DNA from: Halicephalobus mephisto
Lineage: Eukaryota; Nematoda; Chromadorea; Rhabditida; Panagrolaimidae
Assembly: GCA_009193035.1 (NCBI GenBank)
Contig: SWDT01000007.1
Span: 62,001 to 126,000, forward strand
DNA length: 64,000 nt
Reading direction: 5' to 3'
Part shown: in pieces, positions 57,301-64,000 of the stretch
Layout: each line of letters opens with the position of its first letter
How positions within the stretch are numbered: position 1 is the stretch's first letter
Notes under the pieces: model-generated
Seen by the model: the letters and a program-made list of their open reading frames with translations, nothing else
Told to the model about the DNA's origin: nothing
Database searches by the model: none
Translations under genes and position numbers: made by a program

Positions 57301-59813
57301 GTATATAACGGGAATTCAGAACAAAGTGGATTCTTGTATACAATGTAACGAAGAAGATATAGATGCTGAATTTTTAAATATTTGGAATCAGGCGAGATTT
57401 TTGGATGATATTGTGGAAGATGATGAAGAACCTTCAACAGCAAGTATGAAAAGTCCAGTAAGAGAATTTTTAGTAGAAAGAAGTTTAAATATTTTATCGA
57501 AAGAATCAGATGTTCTTGGAGATCTTTCGAAATTGGCAATTGAAAGGATTAATTATATCCAGGAAGAAGAAGAAAAAAATGATATTGAAATGACAGATGA
57601 AGAACTTGAAAAAGCAATGGCTGCATCTATTAGTTCAATTAAAAGTCATGAAATTCTTTCAAAAATTATTTCTGATTTTCCACAAGAAATAGATTCATTT
57701 TCGCCATCTTTATTGACTTCTGAATCTAAAGCTCCTACAGAAACAGACATGTTTAGAAGAGCTAGTCATCTTGAAGCATATGCAGCTGAAAAATTGAAAG
57801 AACTTCAAGAATTGGAAAAAAAGGATTTTTTCCATCTTGGATCTGAAAAAATTAAACAAATGCTTCATTGTGCGGATCCTGTAACGACATCTGTTTATTC
57901 AGAATGTACGAAAAAATCAGAATTTTCTGAAATTAATCCAAAAATTCCAGAAAATAAAAAAGAAGAAAGTCTTTTATCAAAATTAAAATTGAAACAATTA
58001 ACATGTTGTAATACTATGACGACTTCTGTGGCTTCAAGTACTTCTATCGGAACCAATACGATTTATTCTAATCTTGGAAAAAATCCGTTCAAAACAATTA
58101 AAGTTTCTGCGACAAAACCTATTAGAACCCTGTCTCCAATGAAGGAATATCCTACGAAAGAAGAGTCCCCAACAAAGGAGAATAAGAAGGAGTACCCTAT
58201 GAGGGGAGGAGGAGGGTTAAAGGAAGAGTACCCTATGAGAGGAGGAGGACTGAAGGAAGAGTACCCTATGATGGGAAGAGGGTTAAAGGAAGAGTACCCT
58301 ATGAAAGGAGGGTTAAAGGAAGAGTACCTTGTTAGGAAAGCGTTAAAGGAAGAGTACCCTATGAAAGGAGGGTTAAAGGAAGAATACCTTGTTAGGAAAG
58401 GACTAAACGAAGAGTACCCTACGATGGGAGGAGGGTTAAAGGAAGAGTACTCTATGAAAGAGGTCTTGAAAGAAGAACACCTTATGAAAGATCACCTTGT
58501 GGAAGAGATCTTGAAGGAAGAACACCCTGTGAGAGGGGTCTTGAAGGAAGAACACCCTTTGAAGGACAGAAAAATTTCCCTTGTTAAAGACTCTTCAATT
58601 AAGAAAAATCCTCTGAAAGATCCGCTGATTAAAGATAAGAAAAAAGAGGAATCTCCTAGTAAAGAATCCCTGAAGGATAAAAAGAAGGAAATTTTCATGA
58701 AAGAAGAATCTCCGATTTCTCTGCCTCCGGAAGTGGCGAAACAAATAACGGATCAACTTAGATCTGCGGGATTAGGGAAATCTCCATCTTTACTTCCTAT
58801 ATCGACCAGTCCTGTTAAAAGTATTCCGAGATCGAGGAAGGATTCTGATTCTAAAAAATCTTCGAAAATAAAGAATTCAAAAGAACGAAGAGGGTCTTCA
58901 GAATCCGCGATTCCTTCTCCTTATTCGAAAATTACAACAGCAAAAATTAAAAATAATACTTGTTCATCTGGACATGGATCGGATGAAACTTATTCAAATA
59001 ATAATGGACAATCTAGTGGTACTGGTATTTCTGTCCCTCAGGCAATGAATATTTTTCAAAACAAAAATCGACCAAGAAATAGAGAAAGTTTTAGTGCAAG
59101 TTCTGGTTATGAATCTGCTGATTACGGTAAATACAAAATTGCTATCCAAAGTCCCAGTCCCAACGGCACTACCAAGATTTCTGGAATCAAGGTGAGTAGT
59201 ACTGTAAAAATATTTTTTTTAAGACAAAATTTTCAAAAATTCGTTTCGAGACTAAAATTGAAATTTTTTAAAATTCGTTTCGAGACCAAAATTGAAATTT
59301 TTAAAAAATTCGTTTCGAGACCAAAATTGAGATTTTTTAAAAAATTCGTTTCGAGACCAAAATTGAAATTTTTAAAAAATTCGTTTCGAGACCAAAATTA
59401 AGATTTTTAAAAAAATTCGTTTCGAGACCAAAATTGAAATTTTTTAATAATTCGTTTCGAGACCAAAATTGAAATTTTTTAATAATTCGTTTCGAGACCA
59501 AAATTGAAATTTTTTAAAGATTCGCTTCGAGACTAAAATTGGAAATTTTCAGAAACCTTCAGCAAGTGTTGCGATCATTGCCCAGAAGGAAATCTCGAAT
59601 CTCCGGGCCCTGAGGGACTCTTTGGTGCTCCAGTTGAGTGAGGCCCAGAAGCGACTAGGTCTTCCAGAACAAGTCATCGTTGAAGATGAATCAAAATACG
59701 CAAATCTGTCTTCAGATGTCTTGATAGATCTTTTAAAACAAGAAACTCGTCAATTAGAAAAAAGACTTGCAATATGTAAAAGCCACACAATGATGGTCAC
59801 GACATTTCTTTAA
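30393..59813 (+). CDS. vab-8: VAB-8/KIF26-type atypical kinesin-like protein
   Basis: Kinesin-like protein of the VAB-8/KIF26 group, which in C. elegans directs posterior cell and axon migration. Exons: 30393-30472, 41784-41985, 43913-44004, 53515-53996, 54400-54741, 55510-55726, 56209-56410, 56630-59191, 59553-59813; the phases agree at all eight junctions and give 1479 aa. The ATG is three bases after a TTTCAG acceptor. The motor-like domain covers about residues 170-520. It keeps the fold (KLRLCLKL, RSSHTFFYLTLYRY, CLIDLGLGEK, NPVEGKCPVETENL) but lacks a GxxxxGK[S/T] P-loop: the position reads LMYFGAISRHKQ. Switch II is DLGLGE, not DLAGSE. ATP hydrolysis is therefore unlikely. Residues 1040-1230 are an expanded KEEYPM-type repeat. 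The last exon encodes a short coiled coil ending HTMMVTTFL. Introns 1 and 3 are 11.3 and 9.5 kb. Confidence 0.94.
30620..31200. repeat. Degenerate AGATTCTAGAA / CCAAAAGTTGTTAATAACTC repeats
   Basis: Units of 110-130 bp with AATTTAGAAATTAACATTAG, AACTCTTAGAAGATTTTGG and CATTTCATAGAA recur four to five times near the start of vab-8 intron 1. Confidence 0.65.
31560..32350. repeat. 202-bp satellite in vab-8 intron 1
   Basis: TTCTGATGTATCWGATRCAT begins at 31601, 31803 and 32005, an exact 202-bp period, with decayed copies continuing to about 32345. Each unit is full of short palindromic words such as ATGCAT, ATCGAT and TGTATCGATACA-like sequences. The end at 32320 carries the inverse, ATGCATTAGAGCCG. 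Unlike its neighbours it is not A/T homopolymer based. Confidence 0.85.
32680..33000. promoter_or_regulatory. Unique islands inside vab-8 intron 1 (candidate enhancers)
   Basis: GC-balanced, non-repetitive patches stand out in repeat-rich DNA at 32690-32990, 33490-33600, 35035-35330, 37205-37560, 38230-38520, 39000-39320 and 39800-39960. None has a convincing exon. 32735-32800 contains clustered GATCGG/CCGATC words in both orientations. Their spacing through a developmental gene's first intron suggests cis-regulatory elements; this is inference only. Confidence 0.35.
33050..33400. repeat. Left arm of a distant inverted repeat pair (intron 1)
   Basis: A tandem of AAGTTTTCATATATC and AAAAATAAGAAGTTTTTATA units. 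The reverse complement, with AACTTCTTATTTTTAAAAA and GATATATGAAAACTT, occupies 38550-38990, about 5.2 kb away. Confidence 0.7.
34250..34690. repeat. AAAGAAAAGTGTTCCCCACTT minisatellite
   Basis: About thirteen copies of a 33-36 bp unit, AAGAAAAGTGTTCCCYACTT plus CATTTTTTATG. Plus-strand frames here are a repeat effect. Confidence 0.85.
35588..35965 (+). mobile_element. Candidate tRNA-derived SINE
   Basis: The tRNA-like head is followed by about 110 bp of a nested repeat (AAGCTGCTTGTAGGCTAAAG three times, alternating with GAAGCGAAGTCC). A unique body of about 150 bp comes next, then a tail of AAATAGAAAAATAGAATAGATAA. The layout of Pol III promoter head, unrelated body and simple tail is that of a SINE. 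It is an inference from one copy; no second copy was found in the window. Confidence 0.4.
35589..35661 (+). tRNA. tRNA-like sequence, probable tRNA pseudogene or SINE head
   Basis: Cloverleaf-like 73-nt sequence. The acceptor stem TCCTCGG/CCGAAGA has one C:A mismatch. The D stem is GTAC/GTAC with loop AATGGTA. The anticodon stem CGTGA/TCACG encloses eight bases (ATTCAAAT) where seven are normal, so no anticodon can be read safely. The T arm is CCGGG TTCGATT CCCGA. The Pol III A box (TAGTACAATGG) and B box (GGTTCGATTCC) both match consensus exactly. The overall sequence is closest to Asp/Glu-type tRNAs. The abnormal loop argues against a working tRNA. Confidence 0.5.
36245..36530 (-). mobile_element. 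Possible 3' end of a LINE-type retrotransposon
   Basis: On the minus strand a 75-codon open stretch (MTMRHAISQALKRDHRRM to LFPDFVPNI) is followed within 20 bases by AATAAATAATAATAAT, a pure (AAT)n tract of about 30 bp (plus strand 36248-36280). A coding end immediately before a short simple tail is the usual look of a 5'-truncated non-LTR element. I recognise no domain, so this is tentative. Confidence 0.4.
36640..37185. repeat. Tandem repeat of about 115 bp in vab-8 intron 1
   Basis: Five copies in the order AATTTCTAAGTTACTGTAGG, TTCTAAAAAGTTCTTAAATT, TCGTGCCAGGAYCRTTTYGT, TTATAATTGATTACGAAATA. Adjacent units are almost identical. Confidence 0.85.
38550..38990. repeat. Right arm of the distant inverted repeat pair (intron 1)
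   Basis: Reverse complement of the 33050-33400 family, including GATATATGAATACTTCTAAT and TTTATAAAAACTTCTTATTT. Confidence 0.7.
39330..39780. repeat. AT-rich repeat with TTCATATTTTTAAAATTTTAATAAAT
   Basis: A block containing TTTTTGTTTTCCAAACAAAA, TTGCAATTTTTCAAAGTGTC and AAATTCACTGTATTTTCATA is duplicated at about 39328 and 39497, within AT-rich filler. Confidence 0.6.
39990..40310. repeat. TTGCGCGCAA palindrome array 1
   Basis: Six units of 45-75 bp. Each has a TTGCGCGCAA-type core (variants TTGCGTGCAA, TTGCACGCAA, CTGCGCGCAA) followed by MCTGC and a spacer of GACTTTGATTTTG-like words. The family recurs at 41150-41720, 47365-47990 and 62585-63450. Confidence 0.9.
41150..41720. repeat. TTGCGCGCAA palindrome array 2
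   Basis: About nine units of 60-65 bp. TATTGCGCGCAACCTGC alternates with AATTTTGACTTCTACTTTGA and CACTTATTTACCTAAA. It ends about 60 bp before vab-8 exon 2 (41784). The near-multiple-of-three period creates long spurious frames. Confidence 0.9.
42010..42690. repeat. Dispersed repeat flanking vab-8 intron 1 (copy 2)
   Basis: Direct copy of the 29640-30090 element with extra internal units, each having CACTACAGTAATTGACAAAA and TTTCGAAATCAACGAGAATC. It starts about 30 bp after the exon 2 donor. Confidence 0.85.
43380..43870. repeat. GTTACTGTAAATTCTAAAAAAT repeat before exon 3
   Basis: Five copies of about 95 bp with AATTTATTACGAAATAATTT, TTTCAAATAGGTTACTGTA and CGTTTCGAAATTATTTTTAA end about 40 bp before vab-8 exon 3. 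Confidence 0.75.
45690..46185. repeat. Left arm of a long inverted repeat (vab-8 intron 3)
   Basis: Four tandem units with GACACGAATTTTCGAAACTT, TCCAGTCGAGACCAAAAAGT and TTATTAAAAATCTTAAAAAC. The reverse complement is at 50420-51025, about 4.2 kb away; one 75-bp stretch around AAGTTTACATAGTTATAAAA is almost identical. Confidence 0.85.
46630..46935. repeat. 36-bp minisatellite TTCACATTTCGCCAAAAATC
   Basis: Nine near-perfect copies of TTCACATTTCGCCAAAAATC plus AAAATTTTGGCATTTA. The 36-bp period is divisible by three, so three plus-strand frames and one minus-strand frame stay open. None is a gene. Confidence 0.95.
47365..47990. repeat. TTGCGCGCAA array 3, head-to-head
   Basis: 47365-47660 has three reverse-oriented 130-bp units (GCACCTTGCGCGCAACATTG). 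47810-47990 has two forward units (GCCCCAATATTGCGCGCAAG). The two halves face each other and could form a hairpin. Confidence 0.85.
48380..49090. repeat. GGTCTTGAGAAGAAAATAGTCTAGATATA tandem repeat
   Basis: 48400-48830: about seven 60-bp units. 48840-49090: a related array with TTCCAATTGAGACCATAAAA and GCTTGGTCTTGAATGGAAA. 49190-49470 is a unique, GC-balanced island without a supported exon. Confidence 0.8.
49510..50120. repeat. AAAGTTCGAAGTCGAAGTTGATCATC repeat
   Basis: About twenty degenerate 24-60 bp units resembling the block at 6420-7035 in the grl intron, decaying towards the 3' end. The frame at 49473-49754 is a repeat effect. Confidence 0.8.
50420..51025. repeat. Right arm of the long inverted repeat (vab-8 intron 3)
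   Basis: Reverse complement of 45690-46185, with TTTTTGGTCTCGACTGGAAA, TTTCGAAAATTCGTGTCAGG and ACCAGTTTTTAAGATTTTTA. Confidence 0.85.
51380..52340. repeat. Two tandem blocks in vab-8 intron 3
   Basis: 51400-52060: units with TTTTGGAGAATTCTAAAATT and AGAAAAATCTTCTGGAGGAG. 52100-52340: 50-bp units AAAAAAAGTAATTTTTAAAT plus TTTTATAAAAAAATAAT. 52350-53510 is mostly AT filler with unique patches at 52430-52610 and 52930-53110. Confidence 0.75.
54050..54310. repeat. Threefold CTCGCTCTGTCCTCTCTCGC motif in vab-8 intron 4
   Basis: ACTCGCTCTGTYCTC occurs at about 54103, 54183 and 54268, each with CTGTTTCTTTT or a similar tract after it and GTAAATCTGGYAAATC before it. GC-richer than the surroundings; function unknown. 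Confidence 0.6.
54960..55330. repeat. TTTCATATATGAATATTTTCGTTATTATAAGC repeat in vab-8 intron 5
   Basis: About eight degenerate units with CATATATGAAT and TTCGTTATTATAAGCATT. They belong to the same broad CATATATGA class as the arrays at 7740, 20210 and 25180. Confidence 0.7.
58140..58720 (+). repeat. Coding repeat in vab-8 exon 8 (KEEYPM units)
   Basis: In-frame units of about 14 codons, GGGLKEEYPMRGGGLKEEYP and variants (GLKEEYLVRK, VLKEEHLMKD), repeated about twelve times and then passing into Lys-rich KDKKKEE stretches. The DNA (GGGTTAAAGGAAGAGTACCC) is well conserved, so expansion was recent. The reading frame is kept throughout. Confidence 0.9.
59205..59545. repeat. TTCGTTTCGAGACCAAAATTGAAATTTTTT minisatellite
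   Basis: Nine copies of a 37-38 bp unit fill the last vab-8 intron from the donor to the acceptor. The upstream frame reads into it by chance. Confidence 0.85.
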
Positions 59814-60548
59814 AGGGAAAAACCGGTTCAAAAATATGTTTATCATAATTTGGCCGACGCCCGTTTTACAGGTTCAAACATCTCCGTCGATCACTTTTCT
59901 CCGCGTTTGTTTATTAGTTGTTTCCCCGAGAAACTCAGTGAAGAACTACCGGTCTTCCTTGATTATTATTCGAGAGTGTATTTTAATCGATAAAAATTAC
60001 GTTATTATAAAGATAAAATATCTCTTACAACGATTGGAAAAAATGATCTCGAACGGAATTTTCTAACTTTTCCAGTTGGGACCAAAGCTGGGAAATTTAA
60101 CTTTTTTTTATGGTTTTGAAGGTTAAAAATTATCTTATTTTAAAGATAAGATATCTCTTACAACGATTGGAAAAAATGATCTCGAGTAGAATTTTCTAAC
60201 TTTTCCAGTTGGGACCAAAGTTGGGAAATTTAACTTTTTTTAATGGTTTTTAAGGTTAAAAATTATGTTATTTTGAAGATAGAATATTTCTTACAACGAT
60301 TGGAAGAAGTTGTCTCGAATGGAATTTTCGAGATTTTCCAGTTGGGACCAAAATTGGACAAAATTATCGTTTTTTTAATGGTTTTGAAGTTTTTAAAAGT
60401 ATTAACTAGATTCTGGAAGATTCTATAATTGTCTATAATTTTCTGTAATCTTACCTGGTTACTGTAATCTGGAAATCCCCTGAGGCTGTTTTCTTCGTTG
60501 AGAAAAATTTAAATTATTTTTGATTTTAATTAATTTTTAGAATCTCCA
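59814..60548. other. vab-8 to formamidase spacer with a 120-bp repeat
   Basis: 59990-60370 holds three copies of about 120 bp with AAGATAAAATATCTCTTACA, ACGATTGGAAAAAATGATCT and TTCCAGTTGGGACCAAAG. 59830-59960 is unique and may be vab-8 3' UTR. The acceptor AATTTTTAG precedes the next ATG by eight bases. Confidence 0.6.
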
Positions 60549-61819
60549 ATGAGCGATTTGGACAAACTTTATTCTGCTTCTCAGTGGAATGCCCAAGGCA
60601 AAGCTCCGGAAGAAGTGATTCGGCACTTCGAAGAAGTCTGTAAAAAAAGCTTCGAAGATGCTAGAAAAAAAATTATCAGTCTTCTTGATGTGGATTACGG
60701 TCCTCAGAAACTCGACATCTGGGGTCCGAACGCCTCAACAGCCACTCACATCTTCGTCTACTTCCACGGCGGATATTGGCAATACGGTTCGAAATCCGAC
60801 GCCGGGCCTCTGGTGGAGCTGACGGTGAATGCCGCAGGGATTCCGCTTGTTTCTGTTGGATACGATATGGCTACTCGTAGATCTTTGAAAGACATCATTG
60901 ATCAAGCTAAAACAGCTCTGGAATTCCTCCAGAATCGGTTCCAAAATGCCGTATTCACCGTCGGCGGACACAGCGCCGGAGCTTTCCTCGCTGCCGCCGC
61001 CGTTTCTGCTTTGGAAGATTCTCGAAGAATCAAACAAGTCCTTCTGATTTCTGGAATCTACACCTTGGAGGAATTCTCAAGAACTAGAGAAGGCAGAAAC
61101 ATCAAGTAAGTCCAACAAGAACATTTTAAAAGTCAAAAAAATTGAAATTTCTACGAAATGGTCCCGACGCGAATTTTTGGAACTTTCTAGAAACATCTGG
61201 AATTCAAAATTTTGTGGAATTTTGAAAAGTATTAAGTTTTTACAGAATCCTAAAAGTCAAAAAATAAAATTTTCACGAAATGGTCTCGACGCGAATTTTT
61301 GGAACTTTCTAGAAACATCTGGAATTCGAAATTTTTAAAAAGTTTAAGTTTCTACAGAATCCTAAAAGTCCTAAAAAATGAATATCTTTACGAAATGGTC
61401 CCGACACGAATTTTTGGAACTTTTTAGAAACATCTGAATTCTTATTTTTTGCCAATTTTAGAACCTTTTCTGAAATTCTAAAAAATTGAAAAAATTTGAA
61501 TGATTTTGAAATTTAAAAAAAAATAAATTTAAAATTTAGCCTGAAGGAATCGGATTCTGAACTCAACATCAATCCAGCAAAATTGGCCAGTAATCTTCAT
61601 CGTCGAAGAATCACAATTTTTGTGGCAGAAAACGATTCTCCAAAATTCCACGAACAAGCCGAAAATCTCCAAAAATCCATCATCGAAGCCGCCGGAAACG
61701 CTGTCGAATGTGAAAAACTTTTTATCAGACTTGACGACCATTTTTCTATCATCGAAAATATGCTTGACAGAAGTTGTGATCCTGCCCGGCATTTGCTTCG
61801 TCGTCTTCGTTTTTGTTAA
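60549..61819 (+). CDS. Kynurenine formamidase (arylformamidase)
   Basis: Alpha/beta hydrolase that converts N-formylkynurenine to kynurenine in tryptophan breakdown; cytosolic. Exons 60549-61105 and 61540-61819 join in phase 2 (GTAAGT donor, AATTTAG acceptor) and give 278 aa, normal for the family. Visible: LDIWGP strand, the oxyanion motif HGGYW at about residue 75, the nucleophile elbow GGHSAGAF (Ser near 142), VSGIYTLEEF-like lid region (LISGIYTLEEF), then the acid in FVAENDSP and the catalytic histidine in LDDHFSIIENM near the end. All three catalytic residues are present. In C. elegans the family is named afmd-1 and afmd-2; I cannot choose between them. Confidence 0.94.
61120..61440. repeat. 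ACGAAATGGTCCCGACGCGAATTTTTGGAACTT repeat in the formamidase intron
   Basis: Three copies of about 125 bp with TTTCTAGAAACATCTGGAAT and TTCTACAGAATCCTAAAAGTC fill the 434-bp intron. Confidence 0.8.
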
Positions 61820-61824
61820 AAATT

Positions 61825-62480
61825 AAAATCGAAAATTTAAAAATTTTTAAAAATTTAAGAAAATTTAAAATTTTAAAAATCTAAGAATATTCGAAATTTT
61901 AAAAATTTAAGAAATTTAAAATTTTTTAAATTTAAGAAAATTCAAAATTTTAAAATCTAAGAATATTCGAAAATTTTAAAATTTAAGAAATTTAAAATTT
62001 TTAAAAATTAAGAAATTTAAAAATTTTTAAAAAATTTAAGAAATTCAAAATTTTAAAAATCTAAGAATATTCGAAATTTTAAAAATTTAAGAAAATTTAA
62101 AATTTTTTAAATTTTAAGAAAATTCAAAATTTTAAAAATCTAAGAATATTCGAAAATTTAAAAAAATTTAAGAAAATTTAAAATTTTTAAAAAATTAAAA
62201 AATTTTTAAAAAAAAAAAATTTAAGAAATTTAAAAATTTTTAAAAAATTTAAGAAAATTCAAAATTTTAAAAATCTAAGAATATTCGAAATTTTTAAAAT
62301 TTAAGAAATTTAAAAATTTTTTAAATTTAAGAAAATTCAAAATTTTTAAAAAACCAAAAAAATCGAAAATTTTAAAATACTTCGAAAACTTAAAAAAAAT
62401 TAAAAATTTTAAGAAAATTGAAAATGTTTTAAAAAGTTAGAAATTTTGAGGAAATTTAAAAAACATGACAAAAAATTTTT
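61825..62480. repeat. Degenerate AAATTTAAGAAAATTCAAAATTTTAAAAATC block
   Basis: Pure A/T-rich tandem units of 50-60 bp with AATCTAAGAATATTCGAAA, directly after the formamidase stop. Nothing else was seen. Confidence 0.75.
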
Positions 62481-62584
62481 AAAAATTATATTGTAGTTTT
62501 TTCTCACCACGAAATTTATGAATAAATATCAATGCCAAAGTTCATCAAGAGGTCAAAATCAAATTGAATTTTTTATTAAAATTG

Positions 62585-63450
62585 TATTTGTCAATCTGTT
62601 CGAATATTGCAAGCAAACTGCAGGTTCTGTTTTAATATTAACCTACTTGCCATAATGTTGCGCGCAAACTGCAAATTTTGTTTTTACTTTGACTTTGATG
62701 TTGGCCTGTCATAATGTTGCGCGCAAACTGCAGATTTCACTCTAACTTTGATTTTGATGTTGATTTCTCAGAAATAATATTGCGCGCAACCTGCAGAATT
62801 GATTTTGATTTCGGTGTCGACTAACGTATTACAACTTTGCGCGCAACCTGCTGATTTGATTTTAAATTCGATTTCTCTGCAATAATATTGCGCGCAACCT
62901 GCAGAATTGACTTCGATTTCTCAGCAATAATGTTGCGCGCAACCTGCAGAATTGATTTTGATTTTGGTGTCGACTAACGTATTATAACGTTGCGCGCAAC
63001 CTGCAGAATTGATTTTGATTTTGGTGTCGACTAACGTATTACAACTTTGCACGCAACCTGCTGATTTGATTTTAAATTCGATTTCTCTGCAATAATATTG
63101 CGCGCAACCTGCAGAATTGACTTCGATTTCTCAGCAATAATATTGCGCGCAACCTGCAGAATTGATTTTGATTTCGGTGTCGACTAACGTATTATAACGT
63201 TGCGCGCAACCTGCTGATTTGATTTTAAATTCGATTTCTCTGCAATAATGTTACTTGTAAGCTGCAGAATTGACTTTGACTTCAGTGTCAACTAACGTAT
63301 TATAACGTTGCGCGCAACCTACAGAATTGACTTTTATTTTGACGTCGATTTCCTTGCTATAATGTTGCATGCAACCTGCAGAATTGATTCTGACGTTGAC
63401 TTCTCTACCATAATGTTGCGCGCAACCTGCAAATGTGATTCTGACGTTGA
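62585..63450. repeat. TTGCGCGCAA palindrome array 4
   Basis: About fifteen units of 45-65 bp. The exact TTGCGCGCAA core appears about a dozen times. The other units carry substituted cores that are themselves palindromic or nearly so (TTGCATGCAA, TTGCACGCAA). Most cores are followed by CCTGCAGAATTGA. A longer period is visible through GGTGTCGACTAACGTATT. Confidence 0.92.
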
Positions 63451-63643
63451 TTTTTACAAATTTCGTAGTGTTTCAAAATTAACATTTTATTTTTATTTAA
63501 ATCTTCGATTTTCTCAGAAAACGTATTATATGTAAAATTTCCAAATATGAATTATATCTACCTAAATTCCCAAAAAATAAATTTTAAAATTTACAGTATG
63601 ATAATAAAAATTTGCTTATTTTTGGACATAAAAAATGGAATTT

Positions 63644-63834
63644 TTACAATTTCCAAAAAATTGGATAATTCAAAAAATTGTCTGGATCGTGTCTTTGTGG
63701 AGAACGGCATCGATGACTGCAGCCATTCCAGCAGCATTTCTTGTTTCCGAAACAGTGGTCGTCGAGGGAACAATCAGATGTGCAAATTTTGATTATTTCA
63801 TAGTTGTCTTCCTTTGGACATTTTCCTGGTTTTT
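63644..63834 (-). CDS. WAP-type four-disulfide core exon (last exon of a gene off the right end)
   Basis: Small secreted-protein domain, commonly a protease inhibitor or antimicrobial. The exon follows TTTTTTACAG on the minus strand and reads from 63834 to a TAA at 63644-63646. It encodes KPGKCPKEDN, then KICTSDCSLDDHCFGNKKCC, WNGCSHRCRSPQ. The eight cysteines have the WAP order, with adjacent CC at positions five and six, and KPGxCP is the usual WAP opening. After the domain 14 residues lead to the stop. The exon begins in phase 1, so at least one upstream exon exists; 63840-64000 looks like its intron, and the signal peptide must lie outside the window. Confidence 0.82.
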
Positions 63835-64000
63835 CTGTAAAAAAATAATAAAATTCTGAAAAACCGTCTCGAATGGAATTTCTAGAATTTTCCAGTCGAG
63901 ACCAAAATTTTCAAAATTAGTGTTTAAGTAATTCTAAAAAGTACTAAATTAGATTATTCAAAAAAAAAATAATAAAATTTCAAAAAATTGTCTCGAATGG

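Noticed and set aside
57177..57539. 120-codon minus-strand frame
   Set aside because: Antisense of the long vab-8 exon 8.
62585..63450. Regularly spaced repeats that superficially resemble a CRISPR array
   Set aside because: Eukaryotic context, core only about 10 bp, related rather than unique spacers, and no cas genes.

Overview
The window is nuclear DNA of a nematode, most likely a rhabditid close to Caenorhabditis. The evidence is the gene content (ground-like, C-type lectin/CUB, CPEB, VAB-8-type kinesin, SMC4, kynurenine formamidase, WAP), short T-rich 3' splice sites (TTTTCAG or TTTTTAG), very small introns (36 and 42 bp), and start codons lying a few bases after a splice-acceptor-like motif, as expected for SL trans-splicing. 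Non-coding DNA is strongly AT-rich and packed with tandem and dispersed repeats, many carrying ACTGTA and CGTGTCGGGACC-type words known from Caenorhabditis genomes. All exon joins below were made by eye from reading frame, phase and splice consensus.

Layout. 1-2194 (+): 3' end of a steryl/aryl-sulfatase gene. 2195-4888: intergenic, with a palindromic MITE-like element and 178-bp repeats. 4889-7343 (+): secreted Pro-rich ground-like (grl) protein. 7601-12742 (+): secreted protein with three C-type lectin and two CUB domains, behind a TATA box and a group of GATA sites. 14421-17843 (+): three tandem two-exon genes for small single-pass membrane proteins that I cannot assign to a family; this is the best candidate for something undescribed. 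18233-25019 (-): complete six-exon condensin SMC4 gene. 26200-27697 (+): short CPEB-family translational regulator, head-to-head with smc-4 across a minisatellite and an E2F-like site. 30393-59813 (+): VAB-8/KIF26-type kinesin-like gene spread over 29 kb by introns of 11.3 and 9.5 kb. 60549-61819 (+): kynurenine formamidase. 63644-63834 (-): one WAP-domain exon of a gene that continues off the right end.

The two large vab-8 introns hold most of the unusual structure: a tRNA-like sequence with intact Pol III A and B boxes that looks like a SINE head, the 3' end of a probable LINE, a 202-bp satellite, two pairs of distant inverted repeats, and arrays of the palindrome TTGCGCGCAA. That palindrome recurs in four separate arrays from 40 to 63.5 kb.

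The grl and lectin genes contain frame breaks. Four of the five coincide with one base missing from a C run, which points to consensus sequence errors more than to pseudogenes. The genes do not form one pathway. Plausible links are only local: germline or cell-cycle expression for the smc-4/cpb pair, intestinal expression for the lectin, cuticle or extracellular roles for grl and WAP, and a possible operon for two of the small membrane-protein genes.
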